Assembly: GCA_024305405.1 (NCBI GenBank)
Contig: JAKNDB010000092.1
Span: 1,767,501 to 1,831,500, forward strand
Direction of reading: 5' to 3'
Source of the DNA: Dirofilaria immitis
Lineage: Eukaryota; Nematoda; Chromadorea; Rhabditida; Onchocercidae
DNA: 64,000 bases
Shown here: in pieces, positions 50,901 through 64,000 of the stretch
How positions within the stretch are numbered: position 1 is the stretch's first letter
Layout: every line of letters begins with the position of its first letter
Notes under the pieces: generated by a model
Database searches by the model: none
Told to the model about the DNA's origin: nothing
The model's input: the letters and a program-made list of their open reading frames with translations, nothing else
Position numbers and translations under genes: made by a program

Positions 50901-53647
50901 AACGAATGAAAACTTAAAATATTGAGGTGAAAGGTCAGAGAAAAGCATTGGAAATGAAACAAAAAGAGTAGCCAAAGTTATAAACAAAATGAATTACTGT
51001 AACGGATTAGACTGGTATGAAGAAATGATTCACTCTCAAAATAATTAACAATTATTTCAATAATTCTGAATAATCATCAGCAAGGCATATAATGTCACAA
51101 AATGAGCTACTAAAATTTTTTCATGAAATGCATAAGGAATATTCAAATTAAGTTAAAACAATGAGAAAGAAACTGATAATATTATCATGATATGAGATAA
51201 GTCAAGAAAGATAAGCAAACAAATTTGGTTTTATAATTACGCCTTAAGATGACACTTCTATAGACGATTGAAATGATAGATAGCGAAATAACTTTAACAA
51301 TGAGAGATAAAAGTAAAAATAATAAAGTTGAAATTCTCTTGCAATTTTTAATTTGTCAACGAGGGTGATGAGTAACATAATTTTTAAAAAATACATTAGT
51401 TTAAAAGATATATTTTCAAAAGAATAGGTACAGGCCAAAAGATAATAACAATTGATAAAATGATAATAAAGAACTGTAAAGAGCGAAATTCTGGATCTCT
51501 CTCAAAAATATAAATATCGATAGAACAGAAGCGGTGGACAGGGAAAAAGTGAAAATAAAAATTTCAGAAAGCGAAATTAACAAACTTAGACATAAGTTTA
51601 TAGATATAATTCAAAAGATTATCAAGCTGATTGAAATTAACATATGATAGTTTAGAATGATTATAAAATATTATACGAATTGAAATTCAAAATCCACTGG
51701 TAGAAGGGAAAGTAAGCATTTGGTAGAATAAAAAGATTTAGAAGAAGATCTCAAATGACTGGGATGACAGAATAACGATAATGGACAAGTTCATTGGGGA
51801 CCGACTTCATACAGACTGTGGAATTCTGAAAGATCTAAATACTAAAATTTCTTGGGTCTCTTCATTTGATGGGCCGTACAACGATACTTGTTGTGTTAAC
51901 GGTGATAGTAATAGTAATATTTAATGATAACAGTGATAAAGTGTAGCATGTAGCATTTCTATGTTGGTATTTTGCGTAATATTTGAAATAAACTTCATCG
52001 AAATGAACACATTTTTATTAGAAGAAAAGGAATTGTATAGCTATAATGTAAATTTATAATAAGTTATTATATAATGTTGTCCATATCATTCTTCGCTTTA
52101 AAAAAACTTCATTATTGAGATCATGATCCAAGTGGGATACAAATTCCTCGAAAAAAGAGAAAACTTCTAACCACCGAAGATTTTTGAATCGCAAAATTTG
52201 GACGCATCAATTGCAAAACTGCAATTAATTTTCTAACTTAAATAAATTATAGAGAGTTAATTAATTCTTAGTTCAACTTTTGATTTATCTCATTTCAATC
52301 AAAGTTGCTTCTGATGATTATCCTTTTTCCTAAAAACAATTCTTTTAACAGCAGTAAATCTATGATTCTAGTTCGGATGGAATATTTGGTATATCCTTAT
52401 TTGGGAGAATGGAAAAAATTATTAATTAAATTCTGATTCATAATATCTACTATGAATTTTTTTATGGCACGAGATTATATTCGGGAAGATTTGTATTCTT
52501 TGCTATTACATAATTTGCTTACCTTTTTTTCTCTTTCCTATTCCTTTTCAGAGTAATTTTTTTTACATTTCAATAAAGATAGTTGTAATTACATCTCTTT
52601 TTTATACAAGAAAAATAAGAGATGAATTTGTGGTTCAACAATTTTGGTCAGCCATTACAATATTATATATAGAAAAAATGAATGAGAGAAATACGTAATT
52701 TTTTTGTTCGTATTTTGATAAATGAAAGTAAATTTTAATTGATGAGCATTTTAATTGATTTCAATCATGGAATAATTGATCATTTAATATATTATATTTT
52801 CTTATTTCCAATTATTCAGATGTCTTCTTTTTAATGTAATCCGATGAATTGCATCACTTTTTTCAGAAATCGAAAATTTGATTTCTGAAATTCTTCCATA
52901 TTTTCAGCATCAAATAAATGTGAATTAATTGTACTTAGTTATTCATTTATAGGAATTAACAACATAAACCTTTATTTAAATGCATTTCATTCTTATTTTC
53001 TATGCATTTTACACTTTTCATTTTCATTTCGATGAATTCTTTTTTTCAAATAATTTGGATTTTTTTCAAAATGCTTTTTATTTAGCTATCAAATATTTGA
53101 AACAAATATTAAGAACAACAGAATTATAACATTTTAGATTTATTTGTCATTACTTTAAAAATTGGCCAATACATGTTTCATGAGATTATATGTTGAAATT
53201 TCTTAGATGCTCTGAAGTTATAAAAATTTAAGAGATGAGTTTAAGAAGAAAATGAAAAAAACTTGGCGTTCCAAACTTTTGTTTAATAGTATTTCAGTAT
53301 AAGCTGACATATAAATCAACAAATGAATATTAGTACAGAAGACATATTTTGAGTCACTTGTTAAGTTTACACATTACATAGCCGTTATCGAAAATAAAAA
53401 TAGAATTATATATAAGTAATTTTTGCAATTATATTCCCACAAAAATTATTTTCAACTGCCAAATTTTGAAGTTATCACAACGAAGAAATTTTTTCATGAT
53501 AAGTGATAACAAAAGAATGATCCCTTCTTCCTCTTCAATATATTTAGATGAGTTTTGCATTCGTAGGTCTTTAAGGTATTATCATATGGAACTAATTTAT
53601 CTAAAGCATTCTGTTGATTGATTATTTAAAACAGAAGTTTCAAATCG

Positions 53648-53884
53648 ATGGCATTTGCATGGCTCAATGGTCCAAGATTTTCAGTTACGATCGTTACCAC
53701 CATATTTCTCGCACATAAATCGATTTATTACACATTTGTCCAAGTTTTCTACGAATTAATAAGTTCTCATAAGCGCAGTGATCAAACTATAAATAGTCAA
53801 AAAATTATTGAAAAAAATGTTAATATTGAACTTAAAAACTTTCCCTTTTCGCGTGAAAAGCTATGTAACATTATGAGTGTATGA
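53648..53884 (+). other. Candidate signal-peptide exon upstream of the TSP1 gene
   Basis: A frame of 78 codons starts with a true ATG (MAFAWLNGPRFSVTIVTTIF) about 1 kb before the first clear exon of the TSP1 gene. Its first 25 residues are hydrophobic enough for a signal peptide, which the secreted TSP1 protein needs and which the 54686 start lacks. No strong donor follows (only GTTTTC at about 53746), so linkage is a guess. Confidence 0.2.
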
Positions 53885-54685
53885 AGGAAGAAAATCCGAA
53901 AAGAAATTTGTGAAAGAATTGATTCTGATCGTCGCTCATTTTCATCTTCCCCTATTCTTGAGATTCTGTTGGAAGTGAAAAGTTAATAGTTGTTATACTG
54001 AGGACTGGTTATCGATAATTTTCCTTAAACTTGATATATAATGGCTATCGATCTGATTGGGATTATTAAATGAGGACGAAATCGGTGATTATATGGTCCT
54101 CTTCCATTCGTTTATTTCTTCCACAACTTCGAAAATTAGTTTTCTTATTTTTCATAAAAGGGGAACAGAAATCGGAGAAAGAATTATAGTAAATTGTAGT
54201 TCATTTTCGCTTTCTGGGTAATTCATGTAACACTAACATATATATTTTTACTCCTCACAAACCAAGCTTATGCATCTATATTTCCTTTCCTTTTTTTCAG
54301 CTTAACAGAATATATTTTAAAATTGAAACTATTTCTCGTTTATTACTATCAAATATTCATTTGATATATATGTTTCATTGACAAAAGCTGTTTTTTTTTC
54401 TTAGTTGCTTCTTCTCATTATGAAATTCTAATTAATCATTGCAAATATTCTAGATCCTATTAATTTTGGTTATTTTCTTTTCCCGTCCTTCGACAATGGA
54501 AATATGGCCAATTTTTCTTTTTCATTCATTATTTCTTTCTACTTCAAAAATTGGCGAGTTTTTTTTCTTTTTGATGTATATTTAATTAGTTTAACGCTGA
54601 AATAAATTTTAAAGTATCAACTTTACTTGCATTAAAATGCTACAACTCAAACAAAGAATTTTATAAGCATTAATTATTAAAGGAA

Positions 54686-57600
54686 ATGCATCATTTTAAA
54701 GATTGTGATGCGAAGAAAATATGCATCCGGAAATTTCACACCATACAGAACAATTCATTTTTCCAAAGAATTCAATTACCATCACCAATGCGATGTGTGG
54801 AACAATGCATTGATAATATCGAGCATTGTAAAGCTGCGTTGTTTATCCTTGAAAAAATAAGGTACAGAGATATAGGAAGTAAAAACTTTCAAAATAGTTT
54901 AAAGAAATTTTATGGATTATTGCTAGTCTTCAACAATAATTTCATTCTAAAAATTTGTTATAAAAAGAAATTTTGGTAAAATGTGTTATTTTAACTATTC
55001 GAAGGATTAAAAATGGAGTAAAATTTTCTAATTTTAGAATAAAGGTTTCTGTCAGCTATATGGCGCAAATTCGAATTCAAGTGATAACAGTATCACACCT
55101 GATAATTCCTTAAATTTTATAAGTACAGTATTCGAAGTTCTTGATAAGTGCCGAGCAACGAATGATTCCACAAGTTCAGGAAATGATTTGATGGAGGAGA
55201 TAAAATTAAAGTTAAAGCAAAAACTTGAGTTATGGCCTGATCCAGAATTGTCGCTTTCACCGACGGCACAAATAGTTCAGCGTTTGAAAAATGATGAGTG
55301 GACCAGGAAGACAACGGGGAGTGAAAATTTAAACGATAGGATAAAGCTGAAAAAAAGAGTCATTTTAACAAATTCAGTTATCAGGAAGAATACCAAAAAT
55401 GGGCTAACAAAGCAGGCCAAGAAAAGATGAGGAACGATCTGAAAGCTCGAATTATGGTGATTTCTTATCATAAAAAGAAATTTATTTAGCAAAGCCTTTG
55501 ACATTGAAAATTTTCAAGTTTTTTTTTTTTTTGTTATAACTTTTATTTAATGTCATTACTAAGGGTCGCCGATTAGTATGCAATAAATGCAACTTAATAT
55601 AATGCAATTTATTTTAGTACCATTATATCTTTCCCTTTCAATACTGTATTAATCTACACAGAATTTTTGCTTAATTATTCATAAATGAAAGGCTGATTTC
55701 TTGGAATATTTTCTATTCTTAAAAATACTTTCGTCTAACATCATTACTTTTGCATTGATTTTGTAGTCATATTTAACAAGTATTCTTAATCTCTTGGGAA
55801 TCAATTGTTCCATCTGCATAAAATTCGCTTGAGAACTAGTTTTTCAGGACCGGTCAAACCTGTAATTGGTAGGTTAGTGTCGCTGGCTCAAGATGTTTTC
55901 AATCCCTCGTTTTCACTTTATACCAACAGATTGTTATTGCATGCAAATCATTACCCACCTGTTTTACTACAAACCTTCAACACTAACGATAATTACTTAT
56001 CAAAACAGGTTCGCTAAAAACTATCGTCTTGTAATATTGATAGAATTCAGGCCGATATATTCTGATGATTCCTCAACTCGAAAGAGTAAAAAATTTTAAA
56101 AACAAAAATACTAAAAAATACACTTAGCTATGGGGAGAGATATAAGTTAAAACTGTCAGTCTAAAATCTTAATATAACTTCACTACGAATGCATTTAAAT
56201 TTATGCTAACAACTGTACCAGCCATTATAATGTTAAGACGGAAAAGCAGAATAACATAATCAACATAAGTTTGTGATAAGATTATTCAACGAATTTATAG
56301 CATAATGATATTTCGGAAACTACAGGATTATTCAAGTAGAACTTCTACAAATAATTCACTTCCAATCAATGAAATACCGCTTCCAGCACCCATTAAGCCG
56401 ATTTCTATTAACCATGGTCGACAAAGAACATTTTATACTAGATGCCAAGGTTTCATATTTTCATTTTTATGGTAATAATCACATCTATCAAGTATCTGAT
56501 ACTCAAATTTCAAATTTTAATCATTATTAAGTACCACTTCCAGGATCAAACTGTTATACGCCAACACTAAATTATTTTCAAAAATCAAGCTACAATTGGC
56601 CATGTTCTATTTATCCATATCCTTGTGAACCGAAAGTGCCTGATCCTTGCTTTACTGTGAGTTGATTTCCAATCACAAACTAAAAAAAATTTACAGTTAA
56701 ATCCTACCTTCTTGTATTATTACCCGCATAGAACACTTTATTGCATAATTTCTGGCTTTCAAGACTCTTTAAAAAACCGTTTTGCTACAGACATATTGAA
56801 CACTCAATAAATCAGATTTACAAACAGTTGCCAAATACTTTTCTCTCAATATTCTATTCGAATTTAAATGAAATTCCAGAAATTCCAGACATGCCCCCAG
56901 TAGTTTCTACTTCCGATAATTCCATTCCCAAAACAACGATATTATTCAATCAAGAATGGTCTGGCAGTGACATCAACAAGCAACAACCATCTAATGAATC
57001 TGAAATAAATAAAAACTTTTACAACCGCAAGATTTGCCGTATGGTCCATTGCAATCACTGTCAACACCAGTGCAATCTACCAAGCAAATGATAATTTCCT
57101 GGTCAGAATGGTCGCCTCAAACTGCATGTTCGGTTACTTGTGGAATAGGTATTACAACGCGAAAAAGATTTTGTTCGATCGATGGCCGATGTTCAGGCAA
57201 AGTTTTTATTTCAAATTGGCAATTGATAATCATACTAACTGGAAATAACAATAAATATATATATATTTTTATCTCAGTTTTCTCCAAAAAACTATTCGAA
57301 ATTGCTATCAATTTGGGAAGAGGATTTTCAGCGAAATTTATGGATCTCTTTACTTGTTTGTTAATTGAATTTGCAATCTACTTTAATATTTTCATCAGGT
57401 GAATCCGTGAAAGAAGAGCTTTGCACTAATGGCCCATGCTCAAAGTGGTCACCTTGGTCAGAATGGACTAAATGTTCGCGGAGTTGTGATGGTGGTGAGC
57501 GATTGCGTTCTCGTATCTGTTCTGTTAGCCTACAATGTGATGGGCCTTCTGTGGTAATAGTTTTATAGAAAAGAAAAATGAAAAATTTCGGAAATTTGTT

Positions 57601-60600
57601 TACAATATATAATATACCTCATCTTCCAATCCTTGTTTGAGAACTGATTAACAAAAATCTTCGAGAAATTTAGAGTATTCAAGCATGTAATGTCGAGAAA
57701 TGTGCGCATTGGTCTTTATGGAGTAACTGGGAAACATGCTCTGTGACCTGTGGAATCGGACAACAAATACGCCGAAGGTAAGAAAAAACCTTAGAAGCTG
57801 TAACCTCAGAGAAAACTGCTTACAACAGTAGTTTGGATTATTTTCTAATCAGAATAAATATTTCCTTATACAAAATCGTAAATTCATATTATTTTAACAG
57901 TAATTTTAATATTTAAATAGCTTTTGTTTAATTCAAAACTTTTCAAATTCCAAAATTTTAGACAATGCATAGGCGGTAATACGTGTATTGGTGAATCTCT
58001 TGAGAAGAAAGCATGCAAACGACCGCTTTGCTTTTCTTGGTCGACTTGGGAACCGTGGAGCGTGTGCAGCGTTAGTTGCGGTAAAGGACAGCGGGTATCG
58101 CATTTGAAATTTCTGAACAAATAGATTCTCAGATGTATTCAACGGATAAATTCCCTTGTTTGACGTTAAAATTTATAACATTAAAGAATTGACAAAAATT
58201 GGTATTTGTGGTAAGGAAAAGAGTAAAACTTATTTTCAACTATTATTTTTATTGTCTTTGAAATCTCTGTTTTATCAGCTCATTTTAACTGATAGTGATT
58301 GTTTGATCCCTAATTCAAATCCGTCGCAGATAAGACTTGTTTAACGAAATTTCAAGAATACCAGTGTTAATTTCTTAAGCATTGCTTGGGTTCATCTTGA
58401 TTTCATTTGTAGCATCGAGAAAGGATTTGTTATAATAGTAACCGTTGTATTGGAAACAGAGAGGAGCATGAAATATGCATCAAGAATTCATGCCCAGAGT
58501 GGACTGACTGGTCTTCATGGACACAATGTACTGAAACCTGTGGTACAAAAGGAAGTAAACTCCGGACAAGGTGAAGTTAAACACTTAAATTATGCCTGTT
58601 GGAAACAATGATTCGTCTCCAAGATACATGTGAGACTTTTTAATCATCATGGATGACAGAAATATTTTTGTGATAAGTTTGCTAGCATTATTAAATGACC
58701 ACATTTAGTATTGAAGATTGCAGGACTTGCATAAAAGACAATTTGATAAGTGCACTTTGCGATGGTGCAGCACAAGATCAAATGGCATGCAAGGATCTTC
58801 CGGAATGTCCTAGATGGATCTCATGGAGTTCCTGGTCAATATGCAGTGTTACTTGTGGACATGGCCAAGAAAATAGGTTATTATTCGTAAAGAATTTATT
58901 GTGTTTTAAATTGATGACTTCACTTGCTGCTGATTGTCTTTACCAATCACGAAGTCTAATTTTATTCAATTTGTCAACCTTTTCAAACATTTACAAATTC
59001 TAGTTCTTTTTCTCGATATATAATACTAATTCAAGCATTTTAATAGTCAATTAAGAACTACTAGATTTTATTTATTTTATTAGAAAATGTTAAAATTTAT
59101 TGGGTCATATTGTTTAGAGAGCGATCTTGCCTTCCGGCAGGCATAAAATGCATCGGTGCCAAACAAGAGTTCCGATTTTGCCAAAAGTCTGTATGTCCAT
59201 ATTGGGATGAATGGTCATTGTGGAGTAGTTGCTCTGTGACTTGCGGATCTGGTATTCGCGAGCGAAGGAGAAAGTTAGATGATGTGTTGCTTAGTGCTAG
59301 GATCAAGGCAGTGATTGATCTATAATAGTGATTGATCTATAATTGCAATTTACAAGATTGAAATATTGACTTATTGATAATTATTTAGGATCAACTAAAA
59401 TATTAGCAAATAATGTATAGTAATAAGACACATATAAATTGTAAAGATCTGCCAGTCTTTGACACTTCATATCATTTAAGGATTTTAGTAATCATTATAT
59501 TTTAACAATTACATTTTCGGAGAGTTTTAAATGCTAGCAAAAAACTGAAAGTTGTAGCACATAAACAATCATTTGTTCTCGCAATTGCTTTTAACATTTG
59601 TATTAATTATCTAAAATGAACAAAACATGGCTTTTTTTATTTTCAGATGTATGAACGATAATGTAGCAAAGGTTTCTGCCAAAGAAGGCTTCTTTTCAGA
59701 AAGTAGTTAACATTCAATATTTATTATTTTCCTCGTTTACCAAAACTTCATAAAGAAAAAGTGGATGGGAAAGAGCGAGAATTCAGCACCGTTAAGCTAA
59801 CATATATATAATATTTTAAAGTAAAGAAAAGGAATAATGTGAGATAAATCAGTGGTGCTGATAACTTATATATGTTAATTCATAGTTTCATTAAGCATTT
59901 CACTTTTATCTTTCAGTTTTATACACAACTGCTTCTTTTTTCCTTTCGAATATTACTTTGATAAAAATAAAATCGATTGAGTCACTCTCAGATATGACAA
60001 TGGGCACCAAACAAGAACTTATGCCCATATATAAAGAAAATCTGATCGTGAGCGATACCAAGACATCCGATAATATTGTATTTCGCAGTGACCCAACGTT
60101 GTCAATTGTGCCTTCCGTAAGTTGTGTCGGATTTTAAGAACTTATAAGAATTATATTCGTATTTGAGAGTATTGATAGAAAAAGGAATAAGGAGAATAAA
60201 ACCAAATTTTCTAATAACCTTGATAAAACGAATAAATAAAAAAATTCCATATTTAAGGTTGATGGAAACATTTCAGTGGTTAAAGCTTTTCAAGATAGCA
60301 ACAATTGCAATGGGAATGCTATTGACAGGGAACAGTGTAATCTAGGTTAGTCAAAAATCAACCAACCATCTAATGAAAAATTGTATTATTAGTACCTACC
60401 ACTTATCACTAACATTTCCATTTATTTTGATTAATATTTGGTATGAGATGATAACGATTAGAAAATACAAAGATATGCAGGTCATGCATGTTGCAAGTTT
60501 CAAGCATAGTTACATAGTTTTGGCCATGCTTAAAAACTATATCACTATTACATAGATTTATTTATTAATGAAAATAAAACCGTCGAATCACCAGAAGTTA

Positions 60601-63589
60601 ACATTCAATATTTGTTATATTAGTTAATTAAGTATTTATTAATTATATATTTATTAATAATAATCAAGTAAATCAAACGAAGTGATAACATCTAATCACT
60701 TTTTCAAACAAAGTGATAATATCTAAAGCAAACATTTCTCGCAATATCTTTTTGTTTATAACTATAAGAAGATGCATTAAATAAATAATTAAATAATCCT
60801 AACGTATTAATAATATTGGACTTTTTGCTTTGTTCTTATCAAAATTAGAAAATTTGTCAATTTTTTTTTGAATATAATCATTTAACGCATTATAGTAAAT
60901 GTTTGGGTTATCGATTACCGTTGTCGCTACATCTTTTGAAGCGAAGTAAATGACATTGAATGAGACATATTAAGTTTCTAATGAGATATATTTAGGACGT
61001 TGTTGTAAGCTCTCCGAATGGACAACGTGGACTGTCTGCAGTTTAAGTTGTGGTGGCGGTACTCGTCAAAGGTTTTTTATTTTGCGAATGATAATATTCG
61101 TTCATTTTTTCATAGCATATGCAAAGAGTGAAATTGATGCAAAGATATTTCACTTAATTTCCTTTCAAATACTTTTAAGCAGAAGATGATAAATTAATTT
61201 TATGTTGATGATGATAATTATTAAAGGCTTGCTTTTGCATTTACTGAATTAGTTTAAACGACAATATATGTTCACGTCGTTTGCATACAAGTTCTGACAA
61301 TCTAACAAATTCTAGGATGAATCGCTGAATCAGAAATTTCGGCGATTTTATTTTAATTTTAGTTATCGCAATAGTTATCAATTTGTTCCTCAGCATTAAT
61401 CACAGATTTTTTTGGCTCAGTAGTCCATAACAATGTCGCTTGTGTTCAGATATTTCTAGAATATTTTTTTATTCTATTTGATCAAAAATATTTAACATAG
61501 AAAGAGGGTTATTTGATTTCAAATAATTATGTCTTTCAGGTATCGCATTTGCTCTTCTCAAGATGAACTACAAAGTTATAGACTTAACGGGTCTCCATGT
61601 TGTTCAAAAATGATAAGTCCTGATATCTTCGGATACAATAAGCGGTCAAGTTATGAGATGCAAGGTATTTTGGGACAACTTCTAGCTAATAATTGAACTT
61701 TTGAATACTGAAGTATTAAAATTAAACTTAATTAAAAAGAAAGAATTTGATTTCAGCTTCTTATAATAGTTATTAGTTTTTTGTTTATGTTAAGTAAGAA
61801 TGGCTATAAATTTTATAATTGATGAAAAAGAAAAGCATACATCTAAGTTCTTGAAGGCTTACAACCTATCGTGCCAGTAAAAATATTCCGAAGCTTGGTG
61901 CGAGTACGTCGGCGAGCAGCAAATGTTTATAATTTTGGATCATTTGAGCAAAGTATTCTGATAATTTATAGAAATTTTTTAGATTCATACTTTTTGAATT
62001 TTGCAAATAAATTTATTTAAAAATATTGTATGATTTTCAGTTTGGTTTTTTAACACGAAAAAAGCTATTTAAATTAATTTTGGGATTTTTTAAAGTTTTA
62101 GTTTTGGTCTTTAAAATGGTCAAGAAACTCTAAGAATTTGAACGACATTCAGATAGTTTTATATCGAGACTCGATGGATCTATTTGTCATTGTGATGTGA
62201 AATTGCATGAGGAGAGTAGTTGTGCTGAAATACCATGCCCTGAAATAAGAAATGTTCATATATGTAGTTGGTCTCACTGGACTGAATGGTGCAGATGTAT
62301 GGGACCATGCAATCAGGTAATCAGATGTCACAGCCAGATAGATAAGTGCAATATCTTATTTCAGAAAAAAAACATTTTCAAATTTAAATAAAACTGACTC
62401 CAGACAATAGATTAATTTATATTCTAATATTTAGATGAATTTGAGTCTTTCTTTAGCATATCAATTCAAATATTAATATGTAAATTTGATTTAAACCTTT
62501 AACATTTTTCAATCCAGGGTAATTGGATACGAACTCGATATTGTGCTGATGATATCCCAGCAAATGATAGCATTTCAAATAGCAGTTATTCATTCGCTTC
62601 CGATGTAAAGTGCCATTTTTAAAATATTAACATAAAAAGAAAACCTCTGAATTCCGTCAGCGGTATTTTCTGTTCTTCAAAAATTTTTGACTTTTCATGT
62701 ATTTGCAATTTTTTCATATAGAATTAAGCACCCTATATTAAGGAATGTACCATAATGCAGAATTCACGATTACTCACAGTAGAACAGAATGCAGCAGGTC
62801 ATCCGTATTCAAGCCGATTAAAATTCCATGATCTTTCCCAGTACAACTGTGATCAAATAGTGTCAACTTTCAATCGTGGTATTGGCATGGATTGTTTGTG
62901 GTCTGCATGGAGTACAGACACAGGAGAATTCAAAACGAGGACACGATCCTGCATTGGAATTTGTTGGTTTCTTAGTTATTAAAAGCCATTTGATAGGACT
63001 ATCTTTTCAAACTACATTTTCGGTGTTTTTAAATAGTGAACCTAAATCAGCAACAATAACTTATTACTTTATTTTCAGCGGCAAAAACTAAATGTCATTG
63101 TAATGGTAGCCTTATGGAACAAATTTCATGCTTCTGTCCACAAATGGAAATTATAAGATCAAATCACACTGATCGTACAACAACAAAATTTACATCACCA
63201 TCATCAATGATAACACCGAAAAGTGTTACAGTGCCTGAAAAACGAATAATTGCATACCGCAGTAATTTTAATACATCTTGTTCATGGTCACAGTGGGGAA
63301 TATGGAGTATTTGTTCTGAGACTTGTGGTACTGGTAAAACCATACGGAAACGTTTCTGTCCTTGCAGGTATGATTTTTGATAACAGACAGAAATTAAATA
63401 CTAATTTGTAAAGTGGATTAATAATGCAGAATCCGAATTACTTCATATTTCTTAGATTGTTTTTCGGAATTTGAGAATAACAATTTAAATATACTCTGAA
63501 AACCTCATAATTTGAAAAATGGATTTTTTAGGTCTTGCGGTTCTGGAGAGTCTACGGACACAAAACCTTGTGAATTGATCAGCTGTTAA
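54686..63589 (+). CDS. Secreted multi-module thrombospondin type-1 protein with PAN-like N-terminus
   Basis: About twenty plus-strand exons. The 5' part (54686-54860, about 55040-55430) has a PAN/apple-like pattern ([34 protein letters not shown]), then a Lys-rich stretch. Pro/Ser-rich exons follow (55849-56009, about 56320-56450, 56533-56658, about 56733-57196). TSP1 modules: [17 protein letters not shown] (57099), [100 protein letters not shown] (59200), [17 protein letters not shown] (61015), degenerate [14 protein letters not shown] (62263) and [12 protein letters not shown] (62896), and last [17 protein letters not shown] (63288). The terminal exon is 63533-63589 (CGSGES..CELISC). Linker exons at about 59640-60340 and 61545-61980 carry no known domain. 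WxxWxxW and CSxTCG fit C-mannosylation and O-fucosylation, so it is a likely extracellular matrix or guidance-type protein. The true start is uncertain; no signal peptide is seen at 54686. Two frame breaks (54852-54857, 57025-57026) and a GC-AG intron at 57197. Confidence 0.85.
59310..59343. repeat. 17-bp tandem duplication
   Basis: AGTGATTGATCTATAAT occurs twice head to tail, in the intron just after the seventh TSP1 module. Confidence 0.9.
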
Positions 63590-64000
63590 CTTGTACTTGA
63601 ATGTGCTATAATTTTCTAGAATTTGTTAAGTTCCCATAAGTGGCCTAAATATCGACAGTCGAGCGAGTAGATAGACAAAACGGAGCAATTTAATAGTTCG
63701 ATCTTAATTTTTCAGGATGTTAGAAACTTTATATCCTTGAAACAGATGTTGCATTGAATAATGGATTCTTAATCATCTAAGCATACTTTCAAAATATAGA
63801 TGAATCTGGTCGAGTAGTTTTTGATTTAATTCCAGAATTACTGCTTAATAATTTTATAATGTGTTATAATGTGTTAGGCTTCATAAGTATCTACAATTTT
63901 AATTTTTCTAAATAACATTAAAATTTTGATTGTATTGTTTCAATTGCATTAATATTTCTGATGTGATACAAGGAATAATTTTTTTATTTGTTTGCATTTA
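63590..64000. other. 3' flank of the TSP1 gene
   Basis: AT-rich sequence after the stop codon, presumably 3' UTR and intergenic DNA. No coding exon was recognised to the end of the window. Confidence 0.4.

Larger units (their letters stand above)
32493..53640. other. About 21 kb AT-rich region without convincing genes
   Basis: On neither strand could I find a chain of protein-like exons with proper splice sites. Frames are short (60-108 codons) and dominated by Phe, Ile, Lys, Asn and Leu. Local composition shifts are visible: GATAAT-like simple sequence at about 41095-41235, a (GAAA)n run at about 44911-44932, purine-rich plus strand around 49.8-51.9 kb and T-rich plus strand around 52.5-53.1 kb. 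It may be true intergenic DNA or large introns of a gene whose exons lie elsewhere. I saw no rRNA, tRNA or transposase sequence. Confidence 0.5.

Noticed and set aside
57884..58142. Minus-strand frames of 69-78 codons.
   Set aside because: Antisense shadows of the fourth TSP1 module.
1..64000. Spliced-leader RNA, rRNA, mobile elements, CRISPR arrays, viral or bacterial (Wolbachia-like) insertions.
   Set aside because: No SL1 core sequence, no transposase or reverse transcriptase motif, no regularly spaced repeats and no stretch of bacterial-type long open frames were seen.

Overview
The window looks like nuclear DNA of a nematode, probably a filarial or other spirurid worm. It is very AT-rich, genes are split into short exons (about 60-250 bp) by AT-rich introns with GTAAG donors and TTTTCAG-like acceptors, and the proteins are animal-type (thioester/complement-family protein, PUS1, LCMT1, quasi-RRM hnRNP, thrombospondin type-1 protein). 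The taxon is inferred from style; no rRNA, tRNA or spliced-leader gene was recognised.

Layout. (1) 1-5073, plus strand: 3' part of an alpha-2-macroglobulin/complement-type thioester protein, from the thioester domain to a C-terminal netrin-like domain; its 5' part lies outside the window. (2) 6293-26395, minus strand: five genes in one direction. In transcription order they are a three-qRRM hnRNP F/H- or ESRP/SYM-2-like RNA-binding protein, a small two-membrane-segment protein, tRNA pseudouridine synthase PUS1, the PP2A leucine carboxyl methyltransferase LCMT1, and an unassigned SAM methyltransferase. Gaps between them are about 0.3-1.3 kb, so an operon is possible. (3) 27467-31736, minus: an unrecognised Ser-rich, proline-containing protein that resembles a signalling or cytoskeletal adaptor and ends in a helical, basic tail. 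(4) About 32.5-53.6 kb: roughly 20 kb with no convincing gene, only short repeats and composition shifts. (5) 54686-63589, plus: a secreted, Cys-rich protein with an N-terminal PAN/apple-like segment and about nine typical plus two degenerate thrombospondin type-1 modules.

A theme across several otherwise intact genes (the hnRNP, the unassigned methyltransferase, the adaptor and the TSP1 gene) is that the frame is lost by one base at short homopolymers. Under-called homopolymers in the assembly explain this better than pseudogenes, and they matter to anyone predicting genes here. I found no mobile element, CRISPR, viral insertion or toxin gene. Exon borders were read by eye and are approximate unless given exactly.
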